Of a stretch of DNA of 64,000 nt, positions 26,639 through 35,328 are shown piece after piece. Under the pieces are notes generated by a model. It searched no databases. It worked only from the letters and a program-made list of their open reading frames with translations, and was not told the origin of the DNA. The DNA comes from Halorussus lipolyticus (GTDB lineage: Archaea; Halobacteriota; Halobacteria; Halobacteriales; Haladaptataceae). The first letter of the stretch is position 1, and each line of letters starts with the position of its first letter. The stretch is from NCBI RefSeq assembly GCF_029338375.1, contig NZ_CP119804.1:682001-746000 (forward strand), given 5' to 3'. The translations under genes and the position numbers were made by a program.

Positions 26639-27064
26639 ATGAGCCTCCTCCAGACCGCGCTCACGACCGCCACGGACGCCGCGCTCGGCATCTGGCTCGG
26701 GACCATCCTGTTCTTCTCGTTCGTCGGCGCGCCGACGACCTTCGACGTGTTGGGCGACGACGCCGGGCAGGTGGTCAACGCCATCTTCCCGAAGTACTAC
26801 CTCCTCGGGGTCGGTCTCGGTGCGGCCGCGCTGGTGGCGGTGCTGGTCGCTGGCCTCGTGACCGCTTTCGACGCACCGCGAATCGGCCTGCTGGCACTCG
26901 TCGGGGGCGGTATCGGGATGAACGCCTACGCCCGATGGGTTCTGATTCCGAAGATGGACCGTGCTGGCGACGACGCTTTCGCGCAGTACCACAAGCAGTC
27001 GGTCGCGCTCAACGGCGTGACGATGCTGGCCGTCGGCACAGCGTTGGTCCTCTCGCACGTCTGA
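26639..27064 (+). CDS. DUF4149-like four-helix membrane protein
   Basis: 141 residues with four predicted membrane helices. The N-terminal GIWLGTILFFSFVGAPTTFDVLG and the later LVGGGIGMNAYARWVLIPKM fit the DUF4149/TMEM205-like family, followed by a VALNGVTMLAVGTALVLSHV helix. No catalytic role is known for the family. It is preceded by the divergent TRIC-like gene. Confidence 0.8.
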   Translation: MSLLQTALTTATDAALGIWLGTILFFSFVGAPTTFDVLGDDAGQVVNAIFPKYYLLGVGLGAAALVAVLVAGLVTAFDAPRIGLLALVGGGIGMNAYARWVLIPKMDRAGDDAFAQYHKQSVALNGVTMLAVGTALVLSHV

Positions 27065-27097
27065 GAATGCTATGCGTTTGCTAAGAAAATAAAAACG

Positions 27098-27511
27098 ATG
27101 GCAAAAGGAACCTATACGTTGCTCATCGAACTCGAATCGGACGCCACCGTCGAGTTCGGCGCTGTCGGCGAGCGCGCCCTCTCGTCGGGGTGGTACGCCT
27201 ACACCGGGAGCGCGTTCGGCACCGGCGGGTTCTCGCGGGTCGAACGCCACCGCGAACTCTCTGCCGAGGAGCGCGATGTCCGCCATTGGCACGTCGATTA
27301 CCTCCTCGGGCACCCCGAGAGCAGGGTCGCAGAGGTCGTAAAGACGGCCGACGAGGACGTGGAATGCGAGGTGAGCCGTGAACTCGACGCCGAACCAATC
27401 GCGGGCCTCGGGGCCTCGGACTGCGACTGCGATTCGCATCTGAAATTTGCGGCCGAGCGTGAGGCCTTAGAGCGAGGAGTTCGACGGGCGCACGAGACGG
27501 CGACGGAGTAG
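27098..27511 (+). CDS. GIY-YIG-like DUF123 nuclease-fold protein
   Basis: 137 residues. The GIY-YIG-related core is recognisable: GTYTLLIEL...GWYAYTGSAFG, then FSRVERHR and HWHVDYLL, with a C-terminal GLGASDCDCDSHLKF cluster of Cys/His residues typical of DUF123. DUF123 also occurs fused to endonuclease III in some archaea, which suggests DNA repair. A TAAGAAAATAAAAAC promoter element lies directly upstream of the ATG. Confidence 0.85.
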   Translation: MAKGTYTLLIELESDATVEFGAVGERALSSGWYAYTGSAFGTGGFSRVERHRELSAEERDVRHWHVDYLLGHPESRVAEVVKTADEDVECEVSRELDAEPIAGLGASDCDCDSHLKFAAEREALERGVRRAHETATE

Positions 27512-27575
27512 AGTATCGGCATGGCTTCTTTCGTCCGGATTTGATTGTGAGAGTGAACAGCAGGACTACCGTGAT

Positions 27576-27703
27576 GAACGTTTCTTGAAGCCCCCGCCCG
27601 CTCGCGGTCGCTGGTCGGCATATCCTCGGTCTCTCCGCACCCCCCGACCTCGGATAGAGGCCGACCAGCGACCAAGCCTCCGGCGCGACCGGGCGGCCCC
27701 TTC
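27576..27703 (+). ncRNA. structured-RNA-like element, copy A
   Basis: An intergenic element that can fold into a long hairpin. GGTCGCTGGTCGGC (27606-27619) is a perfect 14-bp partner of 27660-27673, enclosing ATATCC, the loop TCTCCGCACC and ATAGAG. An outer helix is formed by GAAG/CTTC and CGCCCG/CGGGCG around facing CCCC tracts. Similar elements at 35027 and 49309 keep the same layout with compensatory changes. There is no coding potential. The strand is inferred from the shared GAACGNTTCTTNAAGCCCC start. Confidence 0.6.
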
Positions 27704-27934
27704 ATCCCACCCGTCGGCCGGTTCTCCGGGCGTTTGCTGGTGGTTTGGTCGGCCGAGTGTTCTGTCGGTTGGTCAGTCGAGGGTTCGCTGGCGGATGGTC
27801 AGTTGAGCGTTTGCCGGTGGTTTGCGTCACCGAGCGCGTCCCGGTGATTTCTCCCACCGAGCGCATCTCTACGAAACCGCCCGACCGTCGCGCTCCGGGG
27901 TAGAACTAACTGCCTCGCGTCCTCACACCCGAGT

Positions 27935-28153
27935 ATGGCACTCGAACGAAACGTTGGCGGACTCGACAGAATCGCTCGCGCCGTCGTCGGCGTCGCGCTG
28001 GTCGCGGTGGCAGTCGGCGCGTTCCTCACCGCGCGCCGAGGAGTCGCCACCGCCGCGGCGCTCGCTGGCGCTGGTCTCCTGTTCAACGCCGCAACCCAGT
28101 TCTGCGGCCTGAACGCGCTCCTCGGCATCGACACCTGCTCGCGAAAGCAGTAG
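27935..28153 (+). CDS. DUF2892-like small membrane protein
   Basis: 72 residues with two membrane helices. It has the typical opening of the YgaP-type DUF2892 family (ERNVGGLDRIARAVVGVALV) and ends with FNAATQFCGLNALLGIDTC, matching the conserved C-P/C-GLNxLLGxxTC pattern. In bacteria this domain often adjoins rhodaneses. Function unknown; it has no obvious partner here. Confidence 0.85.
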   Translation: MALERNVGGLDRIARAVVGVALVAVAVGAFLTARRGVATAAALAGAGLLFNAATQFCGLNALLGIDTCSRKQ

Positions 28154-28188
28154 AAAGCACAGAGAGAAGAACCGCCGCAGTCCCGCCG

Positions 28189-29721
28189 TCAGTACACCGC
28201 GTCGCGGATGTCGTCGGCGAGGTCCTCGAACGTGTCGAGGTGGGTCCGGCGCTCGGTCCGGAGCGTGGCCAGTTTCTCGTCCAGATTCGCCACGTTGTCG
28301 GCCACCTCGAACGCCGAGATGTCCATGCCGGGGACCTCGGTCGGTGTCGTCAGGCCGGTGGCCTCGTCGTCGCCCCACTCGACCGTCCCGCGGGCGATTT
28401 CCCGCAGGATGGTGACCGACTCCTCGACGCCGATGTCCTTCTGGCCCTCGCCGAGGTGGCCCGTGTTCAGCACGTAGCAGTCCACGTCGAGGTCCGCCAC
28501 GAGATTCCGGAATCGGTTGCCCTCCTCGCCCTTCGAACCCATGATGAAGGGGTTGGTGCCGACCACGCGGATGGACTCGCCGGCCTTCGAGGGGTCGCCC
28601 GCGCTGGTCTGGATGGACTCGCCGAGCATGAACGCCACGGCGGCCTCCTCGGGCGTCAACTTGGCGACCGGGGGCATCACCGGGTTGCGCGTGATGAAGA
28701 ACACTTGGTCAACCCCACCGAGGTCGATGTCCTCGCCCGCCGAGGACAGTTCGTCGCGCTCGATGACGGCGCGTCCGTTCGAGGTGTGGCGGTCGCTGTC
28801 GAAGTCCACGGTGCCATCCTCAGCAACGTCCACGTTCTCCAGCACGGCCGACTCGTCGGTGACGGCGCTGTAGAGTGCTGGCTGTTCTTCTTCCTCCAGT
28901 CCGATGGTCTTGACGTAGAGACCGTGGCCCTCGCTTCCCGCAATCGTCCCGTCGGGGAGGAGCGCGCACACGTCGTCCTGAAGCATGGTGGCCTCCTCGC
29001 CCGACTCCTCGTCAAGCCAGAGACCGTGGGCGGTCAGCGTGGACTTGCCCGTCGCGGAGAGTCCGAGGAAGGCCTGTCCGACCTCCGACAACTCGCCCGA
29101 ATCGTCTTCGAGGCGGACGCGCTTGCTTCCGGCGTGGAGGCCGAGTCCTCCGCTCTGCTTGGCGTAGTACATGAATAGCCGAAGGAAGGACTTCTTGGCC
29201 TCGCCGGTGTAGTCGCTCCCGAGGACCGCGGTGGTCCCCTCGTCGGGGAGGATTCGGATGGCCACCTCGTCGGCGTCGGGCACCTGCACCGTCACGAAGT
29301 CGGGGTCGGGCGTCTCGTCGCCGTCGTACTGGACGGGTTCGAAAAGCTTCGACCACGCCAGCGCGATGCGGCCGAACTCCTTGGGGACGTAGAGTCGGCA
29401 GACGTAGGAGTGGCCGTCGTGGCGGCCCATCTGGCGGTCCACGCAGACCATCTCTCGCTCGCGGGCCTCGGCGAAGGCGTCTTCGATGCGGGAGTAATCG
29501 TCCGCGCCGAAGTTCGAATCGACCGCGTTCTTGGTCTTGTCGGCGTTGCGCGAGCGCTCCTCGCTGACGTAGGACGGAGAACCGAACTCCGTCGTCGTTT
29601 CGAGATGCTCGGAGAACTCGCGGAGTCGGTCCATCGACGGATTATAAATCACGTCGTCCGCTTCGGCCGGGTCAGGGAGTGCTGTCTCCAGCGATTGAAC
29701 TGTCTTCCCGGATTCTGACAT
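28189..29721 (-). CDS. pckA: phosphoenolpyruvate carboxykinase (ATP)
   Basis: 510 residues from MSESGK. The ATP-type PEPCK catalyses ATP-dependent decarboxylation of oxaloacetate to PEP, the first step of gluconeogenesis. Visible motifs are the kinase-1a P-loop GLSATGKST (220-228), the upstream substrate/metal region LGSDYTGEAKKSFLRL and SGGLGLHAGSKRV, and the downstream NPVMPPVAKL. N-terminal SVQ-type regions are reduced compared with bacterial enzymes but the length is close to the family norm. A TTG one codon earlier was rejected. Cytoplasmic. The neighbouring acetyl-CoA genes fit central carbon metabolism. Confidence 0.93.
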   Translation of the reverse strand: MSESGKTVQSLETALPDPAEADDVIYNPSMDRLREFSEHLETTTEFGSPSYVSEERSRNADKTKNAVDSNFGADDYSRIEDAFAEAREREMVCVDRQMGRHDGHSYVCRLYVPKEFGRIALAWSKLFEPVQYDGDETPDPDFVTVQVPDADEVAIRILPDEGTTAVLGSDYTGEAKKSFLRLFMYYAKQSGGLGLHAGSKRVRLEDDSGELSEVGQAFLGLSATGKSTLTAHGLWLDEESGEEATMLQDDVCALLPDGTIAGSEGHGLYVKTIGLEEEEQPALYSAVTDESAVLENVDVAEDGTVDFDSDRHTSNGRAVIERDELSSAGEDIDLGGVDQVFFITRNPVMPPVAKLTPEEAAVAFMLGESIQTSAGDPSKAGESIRVVGTNPFIMGSKGEEGNRFRNLVADLDVDCYVLNTGHLGEGQKDIGVEESVTILREIARGTVEWGDDEATGLTTPTEVPGMDISAFEVADNVANLDEKLATLRTERRTHLDTFEDLADDIRDAVY

Positions 29722-30020
29722 CAAGTGAAGACAGAGTACGGGGACGTATAATTATGCACCATTTACCCGAGTGTTGCGTCTTCTTCTGCGGATTTTTGAT
29801 TTCGGATGCGAGTAAATAATCTGGGTTTTGTGGCGGATGGTGGCGATTGTGTCTGAGTAGGTACGAATTATCCGCCCGCTAAAGCAACCGCGTCCTCTCG
29901 CGGATTATTCGTCCGGCGTCGATTCGCCGCCGACGTGCCCGAGATGGCTCGACTCCTCGGATTCCCACCCGGCTGAAACCGGACACCACTTTTAAGCGAA
30001 AACCGGGCGAACCTCCGGGC

Positions 30021-32132
30021 GTGGACGAGAATACGGGCGGTTTGTCGGGACTGTTCGCCCCCGAGCGAGTCGCCGTAATCGGCGCGACCGAGAGCGAAGG
30101 GTCGATAGGTCGGGCGATTACGAGCAACTTGCAGGCCGACTTCGCGGGCGAAATCGTCCCGGTGAACCCCAAATACGACGACGTGCTGGGTCTGGAGTGT
30201 TACCCCGACATCGCCGAGGTGCCGGGCGAAGTGAACCTCGCAGTAGTCGTCGTGCCCCCGAAAATCGCAGTCGAGGCCGTCCGCCAGTGCGGCGAGGCCG
30301 GCGTCCGGAACGTGGTGGTCATCACCGCCGGATTCGGCGAGACCGGAAGCGAGGGTGCGAGCAGAGAGGCCGAACTCACCGAGGTCGCCCAGCAGTACGA
30401 CCTCAACCTCGTCGGTCCCAACAGCCTCGGGGTGATGAGTACCCCGAACGGGATGAACGCCACCTTCGGCCCCGAGAACGCGCTTTCCGGGTCGATTTCG
30501 TTCATGAGCCAGTCGGGGGCGTTCATCACCGCGGTCCTCGACTGGGCTAACGACGAGGGAATCGGTTTCAAAGACGTGGTGTCACTGGGCAACAAGGCAG
30601 TACTGGACGAGACCGACTTCGTGGAAGCATGGGGCGAGGACCCCAACACCGACGTAATTCTGGGCTATCTGGAGGGCGTCGAGAACGGCGGGGAGTTCAT
30701 CGACTCGGCCCGCCGAGTGACCGGCGACACTCCCATCGTGATGGTCAAGTCGGGCCGGACCGAGGCCGGCGCGCAAGCGGTTTCGTCGCACACCGGCACC
30801 CTCGCCGGGAGCGAGCAGGCTTACGAGGCCGGACTGGAGCAGGCGGGCGTCCTCCGGGTCGAGAACGTCCAAGAGCTGTTCGACTTCGCCCAGATTCTGT
30901 CGGGCCAACCCCTGCCCGACTCCGACGACGTGGCTATCGTCACGAACGCTGGCGGTCCGGGCGTGATGACCACCGACGCGGTGGGCGACTCGAACCTCTC
31001 GCTGGCCTCGTTCTCCGACGAGACTCTCTCGGCGCTCTCGGAGGCGATGCCCGAGGAGGCCAACATCTACAACCCAATCGACGCCATCGGAGACGCCGAC
31101 ATCGAGCGATTCGAGCAGGCGCTGGACATCGCGCTGGCCGACGAGAACGTCGGGTGCGCGGTGGTCCTTTCGGCACCGACCGCGGTCCTCGACTACGACG
31201 AACTCGCCGAGGTCGTCACCGACTTGCAGGCCGAGTACGACAAGCCCGTCGCGTCGGTGCTGATGGGCGGCGAGCGCACTTCGTCGGCCAAGGAGAAACT
31301 GCGCGAGGGCGGCATTCCGAACTACTTCGACCCGGCGCGGGCGGTCCGGAGTCTCGATTCGCTCTCGCGCTACCGGGAAATCAGCCAGCGCGAGTACGAG
31401 GACCCCGAAAAATTCGACGTGGACCGGGAGCGCGCCCGCCAAATTCTGGAACGCGTCGAGGAGCGCGGCGACAATCGCCTCGGCGTGGAAGCGATGGGTC
31501 TGCTCGACGCCTACGGGATTCCGACCCCCGAGGGGACCATCGCCGAGGACCCCGAGGAGGCCGTCGCGTCGGCCCAAGACATCGAGGGCGACGTGGTGAT
31601 GAAAATCGTCTCCCCCGACATTCTCCACAAGTCCGACATCGGCGGCGTGAAGGTCGGTGTCGCCCCGGAAGACGTGTACGATGCCTACGAGGACCTCGTG
31701 ACTCGCGCCCGGAACTACCAGCCAGACGCCGATATTCTGGGCGTGCAGGTCCAAGAGATGGTGGACCTCGATTCGGGCACCGAGACCATCATCGGGATGA
31801 ACCGGGACCCGCAGTTCGGTCCCCTGCTGTTGTTCGGTCTCGGCGGTATCTTCGTGGAGATTCTGGAGGACACCGAGACCCGAGTCGCCCCGGTCAGCGA
31901 GCGAGAGGCCACCGAGATGGTCGAGGGAATCCGGTCGGCACCCCTCCTGCGAGGAGCGAGGGGGCGCGAACCCGCCGACCGGGAGGCAATCGTAGAGAGC
32001 CTTCAGCGTCTCTCGCAACTCGTGACCGACTTCCCCGCAATCTTGGAACTCGACGTGAACCCCCTCGTGGCCGGTCCCGACGGGGTGCAGGCCGTGGACG
32101 TGCGACTGACTGTGGACCCTGATAAACTATGA
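30021..32132 (+). CDS. acd: acetyl-CoA synthetase (ADP-forming), fused alpha-beta subunits
   Basis: 703 residues. The enzyme converts acyl-CoA, ADP and Pi to acid, ATP and CoA, the archaeal route for acetate formation. Domains in order: CoA-binding Rossmann (FAPERVAVIGATESEGSIG), ligase-CoA domains with NSLGVMSTPNG and the phosphorylatable His in VSSHTGTLAGS, then a C-terminal ATP-grasp part (VVMKIVSPDILHKSDIGGVKVG; LLFGLGGIFVEILED). The fused arrangement is usual in haloarchaea. The GTG start agrees with the start of homology. The last codons overlap the next gene's ATG by four bases, so the two are translationally coupled. Confidence 0.94.
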   Translation: MDENTGGLSGLFAPERVAVIGATESEGSIGRAITSNLQADFAGEIVPVNPKYDDVLGLECYPDIAEVPGEVNLAVVVVPPKIAVEAVRQCGEAGVRNVVVITAGFGETGSEGASREAELTEVAQQYDLNLVGPNSLGVMSTPNGMNATFGPENALSGSISFMSQSGAFITAVLDWANDEGIGFKDVVSLGNKAVLDETDFVEAWGEDPNTDVILGYLEGVENGGEFIDSARRVTGDTPIVMVKSGRTEAGAQAVSSHTGTLAGSEQAYEAGLEQAGVLRVENVQELFDFAQILSGQPLPDSDDVAIVTNAGGPGVMTTDAVGDSNLSLASFSDETLSALSEAMPEEANIYNPIDAIGDADIERFEQALDIALADENVGCAVVLSAPTAVLDYDELAEVVTDLQAEYDKPVASVLMGGERTSSAKEKLREGGIPNYFDPARAVRSLDSLSRYREISQREYEDPEKFDVDRERARQILERVEERGDNRLGVEAMGLLDAYGIPTPEGTIAEDPEEAVASAQDIEGDVVMKIVSPDILHKSDIGGVKVGVAPEDVYDAYEDLVTRARNYQPDADILGVQVQEMVDLDSGTETIIGMNRDPQFGPLLLFGLGGIFVEILEDTETRVAPVSEREATEMVEGIRSAPLLRGARGREPADREAIVESLQRLSQLVTDFPAILELDVNPLVAGPDGVQAVDVRLTVDPDKL

Positions 32133-33265
32133 AAACGATACTCGTTACCGCGACCGAGGAGAGTACAGGCAAGACCGCGGTCGCGCTCGCGCTGGCCAAA
32201 CTGGCCGCCGAGCGCGGCCTGTCGGTCGGCTACATGAAACCCAAGGGCACCCGACTCCAGTCCAACGTCGGCAAGACGCTGGACGAGGACCCGATGCTGG
32301 CCCGCGACCTGCTGGATTTGGACGCCGAGATGCATAATCTCGAACCCATCGTCTACTCGCCGACGTTCATCGAGCAGGCGATTCGAGGCCGGGAGGACGC
32401 CGACGAAATCCGTGAACAGGTACGCAAGAGCTTTGAAAAACTTGCTGAAGGAAAGGATTTGATGGTCGTGGAGGGCGGCGGCAAGCTAACCACGGGCGGC
32501 ATCGTGGACCTCACCGACCCCGAAGTCGCCGACCTGCTCGATGCCGAAGTTCTGCTCCTCTCGAAGTACGCGAAGGGCGGCGACGTTGACGACCTGCTGG
32601 CGGCGGCCGACGACGTGGGCGACCGATTGCTCGGCGTGCTGTTCAACGCCATCTCGGACGCCAACTTCGACGACCTCGAAACCGAGGTGGTGCCCTTCCT
32701 CGAAGGCCGAGGAGTCCCGGTCCTCGGGGTCGTCCCCCGCGAGCAGTCGCTGGCCGGTGTGACCGTAGACGGCCTCTCTGCGGAACTCTCCGCGGAGCAG
32801 TTGAACGACGCGCCGGGTGACGCCTTCGTAGAGCGGTTCCTCGTCGGCGCGATGTCGGGCGATTCCGCGCTCAGGCACCTCCGCCGGACCAAGGACGCCG
32901 CGCTCATCACCGGGGGCGACCGGCCGGACCTCCAGCGCGTCGCGCTCGAAGCGCCCGGCGTGAAGTGCCTCATCCTGACCGGCGGATTCCGGCCGCCGGG
33001 GGCAATCGTCGGCAAGGCCGAGGAGAAGGGCGTCCCCGTCCTGCTGGTCCAGTCGGACACGCTGACGACCATCGAACGCGCCGAGGACATCGTGCGGAGC
33101 GGCCGGACCCGAGACGCCGAGACGGTCGAGACGATGCGTGACCTGCTCCACGACCACGCCGACGTGGAGGCCATCGTCGGCGCAGGCGAGTCGTCCGCCG
33201 TGACCGACCCCGAGTCGGACGACGACCCCGAGAGCGACTCCCCCGAGGGCGGTAACGCCGAATAA
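32129..33265 (+). CDS. BioD-like P-loop/DRTGG-domain protein
   Basis: 378 residues. The N-terminal domain is a dethiobiotin-synthetase-type P-loop ATPase (VTATEESTGKTAVALALAK; MVVEGGGKL). The C-terminal half is a DRTGG domain (LITGGDRPDLQRVALE; LTGGFRPPGAIV), ending in an acidic, probably disordered tail. The same BioD-DRTGG pair forms the N-terminal regulatory part of bacterial phosphotransacetylases. Its ATG overlaps the acd stop (ATGA). Known family context and position suggest a regulatory or accessory role in acetate/acetyl-CoA conversion; no enzymatic function is proven. Confidence 0.88.
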   Translation: MKTILVTATEESTGKTAVALALAKLAAERGLSVGYMKPKGTRLQSNVGKTLDEDPMLARDLLDLDAEMHNLEPIVYSPTFIEQAIRGREDADEIREQVRKSFEKLAEGKDLMVVEGGGKLTTGGIVDLTDPEVADLLDAEVLLLSKYAKGGDVDDLLAAADDVGDRLLGVLFNAISDANFDDLETEVVPFLEGRGVPVLGVVPREQSLAGVTVDGLSAELSAEQLNDAPGDAFVERFLVGAMSGDSALRHLRRTKDAALITGGDRPDLQRVALEAPGVKCLILTGGFRPPGAIVGKAEEKGVPVLLVQSDTLTTIERAEDIVRSGRTRDAETVETMRDLLHDHADVEAIVGAGESSAVTDPESDDDPESDSPEGGNAE

Positions 33266-33309
33266 TCGCCCAACGGCGTTCCGTCGCGGGTAATGATACG
33301 TCACCTCAG

Positions 33310-33347
33310 CAATTACCAGAAAACATAAATAATGACCGTGGTAATTG
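33310..33347. promoter_or_regulatory. 9-bp inverted repeat flanking a TATA box
   Basis: CAATTACCA (33310-33318) and TGGTAATTG (33339-33347) are perfect inverted arms spaced by 20 bp. The spacer contains AAACATAAATAAT, a good TATA-like box for the gene starting at 33370. Such a symmetrical site across the TATA region would suit a dimeric repressor that blocks TBP/TFB. Confidence 0.5.
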
Positions 33348-33369
33348 TTGTCCAGAGGCAGTTGGTGGC

Positions 33370-33852
33370 GTGAGCAGAAACGTATACGAACCGGACACCG
33401 AACCCGAGGAATCCGACGAGACTGGCGAGGTCGCACTCCCGAACTACGGCCCGTGGGTATCGCTCTACGGCTTTCTCCACCGCGCCGTGCGACCCCGGAC
33501 CGAGGTCTTTGCCGGGATGGGAACGGTCGGTCTCCTCGTTTTAGTCCGGCAGTTCTACGCCTTCATTTTCGGTCCCGGCGACTGGTCGGGACTCCCGCCG
33601 TGGTCGGTTCTGTGCGGCGTCCTCCTGTTTGGGTTCGGCGTGAACTACTACGCCGTGCGCGACCACACGGCCTGTTCGGAGTGCGGGACCGCCTTCGCCA
33701 GAGAGCGCGTCGCCAAGCGCCCGGTCCGCAACGAGTCGGCAGTCGAGTCGGATTCGGGCGTCTACATCCGCGAGACGCTGGAGTGTCAGTGCTGTAGAAA
33801 CCGGACGACAGAGGTCTACCGCCAACCCGAGAAGAACCCTCGTCGGTTTTGA
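33370..33852 (+). CDS. two-helix membrane protein with four-cysteine zinc-ribbon-like motif
   Basis: 160 residues. An acidic N-terminus precedes two membrane helices (about 50-66 and 79-96). The cytoplasmic C-terminal part has CSEC (after DHTA) and CQCC separated by about 45 residues, a pattern able to bind zinc. The GTG start lies about 40 bp after a TATA box that sits inside a perfect inverted repeat. No family recognised. Confidence 0.75.
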   Translation: MSRNVYEPDTEPEESDETGEVALPNYGPWVSLYGFLHRAVRPRTEVFAGMGTVGLLVLVRQFYAFIFGPGDWSGLPPWSVLCGVLLFGFGVNYYAVRDHTACSECGTAFARERVAKRPVRNESAVESDSGVYIRETLECQCCRNRTTEVYRQPEKNPRRF

Positions 33853-33854
33853 CC

Positions 33855-34886
33855 TTACTCTCCGACCGTCACCATCCCTTTCACCGTCTCTCCGTCCATC
33901 GCGCGCCGGAACGCGTCGTCTACGTCGGCCAAGTCGGCCGCGAAGTCCACGATGCCTTCCACGTCCACCGCGCCGTCTGCGAGGAGGTCCACGGCTGAAG
34001 GGTAGGTGTTCCGGTACCGGAAGGACCCCCGAACGTCGAGTTCGTTGTCCACGATGTCCAGCACGTTCAGGGGGACCTCGGCCTCGGGCGCGAGGCCGAC
34101 GAAGACGACGGTGCCACCCCGGCGAACCGCGTCGAGCGACCCCGCGATGGCGGATTTCGCGCCCGAGGCCTCGATTACCACGTCCACGCCGGAGCGATTC
34201 GCGTGGTCGGCGACCGCTTCCGCGAGGTCGGTCTCGCTCGGGTCGATGGTCGCGTCGGCACCGCGCTCCTCGGCGCGGCGGCGCTTTGCGTCCACTACCT
34301 CGGAGACGAGGACCTCGCTTGCTCCCCCAGCGTGGACAGCGGCCATCGCCAGCAGACCGATGGGTCCCGCGCCGGTGACGAGGACCGAATCGCCGACCCC
34401 GACCTCGCCGCGCCGGGCGGCGTGGATGCCCACGCTGAGGGGTTCGCAGAGCGCGCCCTCCCGAATCGAGACCGACTCGGGGAGGCGGTAGGCGAAGTCG
34501 GCGGGCCACACGACGTACTCCGCGAACGCCCCGTCGTCCGGCGGCGTCGCCATGAACGTCACGTCCGGGCAGAGGTTGTACTCGCCGCGCTTGCAGTGGG
34601 CGCACCGCCGGCAGGGCACGCCCGGTTCGAGCGCCACCCGGTCGCCCACTCGGAGGTCAGCGACCTGCTCGCCGACCGCTGTGACCTCGCCCGCGCTCTC
34701 GTGGCCCAGAATCAGGGGGTCCTCGACCACGTAGTCGCCGATTCTGCCGTGTTCGTAGTAGTGGAGGTCCGACCCGCAGATGCCGACCTCGCCGATTGCG
34801 ACCAGCACCTCGTCGGACGCGGGGTCGGGTTCGGGGCGCTCCTCGATTTCGAGTCGGCCGGGTTCTTTCAGGACTGCGGTGCGCAT
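33855..34886 (-). CDS. zinc-dependent alcohol/polyol dehydrogenase (MDR family)
   Basis: 343 residues of the medium-chain dehydrogenase superfamily. Catalytic zinc ligands are Cys37 (GICGSD), His62 and Glu63 (LGHESAG). The structural zinc is held by Cys92, Cys95, Cys98 and Cys106. The NAD-binding motif is VLVTGAGPIGLLA followed by VSEVVDAKRRRAEE. The pattern is closest to sorbitol/xylitol/threonine dehydrogenases, so it oxidises a polyol or secondary alcohol with NAD(P)+. The acidic residue after the Rossmann turn favours NAD+. It is convergent with the preceding membrane protein. Confidence 0.92.
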   Translation of the reverse strand: MRTAVLKEPGRLEIEERPEPDPASDEVLVAIGEVGICGSDLHYYEHGRIGDYVVEDPLILGHESAGEVTAVGEQVADLRVGDRVALEPGVPCRRCAHCKRGEYNLCPDVTFMATPPDDGAFAEYVVWPADFAYRLPESVSIREGALCEPLSVGIHAARRGEVGVGDSVLVTGAGPIGLLAMAAVHAGGASEVLVSEVVDAKRRRAEERGADATIDPSETDLAEAVADHANRSGVDVVIEASGAKSAIAGSLDAVRRGGTVVFVGLAPEAEVPLNVLDIVDNELDVRGSFRYRNTYPSAVDLLADGAVDVEGIVDFAADLADVDDAFRRAMDGETVKGMVTVGE

Positions 34887-35026
34887 GGCGGATGTTCGGT
34901 TTCGAGGAGTAAAGCGATTCGTGCGAGAGGTGGGAGGGATTCTCGAAGTATCCTGATTTGCTGGCGCGACGGTGCAGTTCTCGGGTACTGTTTCAGCGAA
35001 ACAACGAGAACACCAACTGCAGTTTA

Positions 35027-35198
35027 GAAAGCCCTCGCGCGGTTCGCGGTCACGCGAACGAAGTGAGGGTGATCTCGGAGGACGCGGTTTGTCCTCCGGC
35101 GGTCGCTCACCGGGATATTTCGCGGGCGCGGTTCTGCGCCCGCGAAATAGGGCCGCGCTGAGACGACCAAGATGTACGCGAACCGCGCTCGCCCTTTC
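35027..35198 (+). ncRNA. structured-RNA-like element, copy C (with extra hairpins)
   Basis: An intergenic 172-bp element with a closing helix GAAAG/CTTTC plus CGCGGTTCGCG/CGCGAACCGCG. Inside are a GGAGGAC/GTCCTCC hairpin, a perfect 14-bp hairpin (35116-35129 with 35136-35149, loop GGTTCT) and the helix GGTCG-CTCA/TGAG-A-CGACC. The last has the same bulged A as copy B. It lies between the alcohol dehydrogenase and acetyltransferase promoters. The remaining 34887-35026 shows no gene. Confidence 0.62.
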
Positions 35199-35328
35199 AG
35201 TCCGCCAAGGAAGTCTCCCGTTTCACCGAGTGAAGCGCGTGGTCAGTTGTGCTTCTCCCAACCTTCATTTGTTAGAAACCCCCACGCCATCCTGCCCGTT
35301 TATATCGGTTCCCGAAGAAGCCTCTCGT

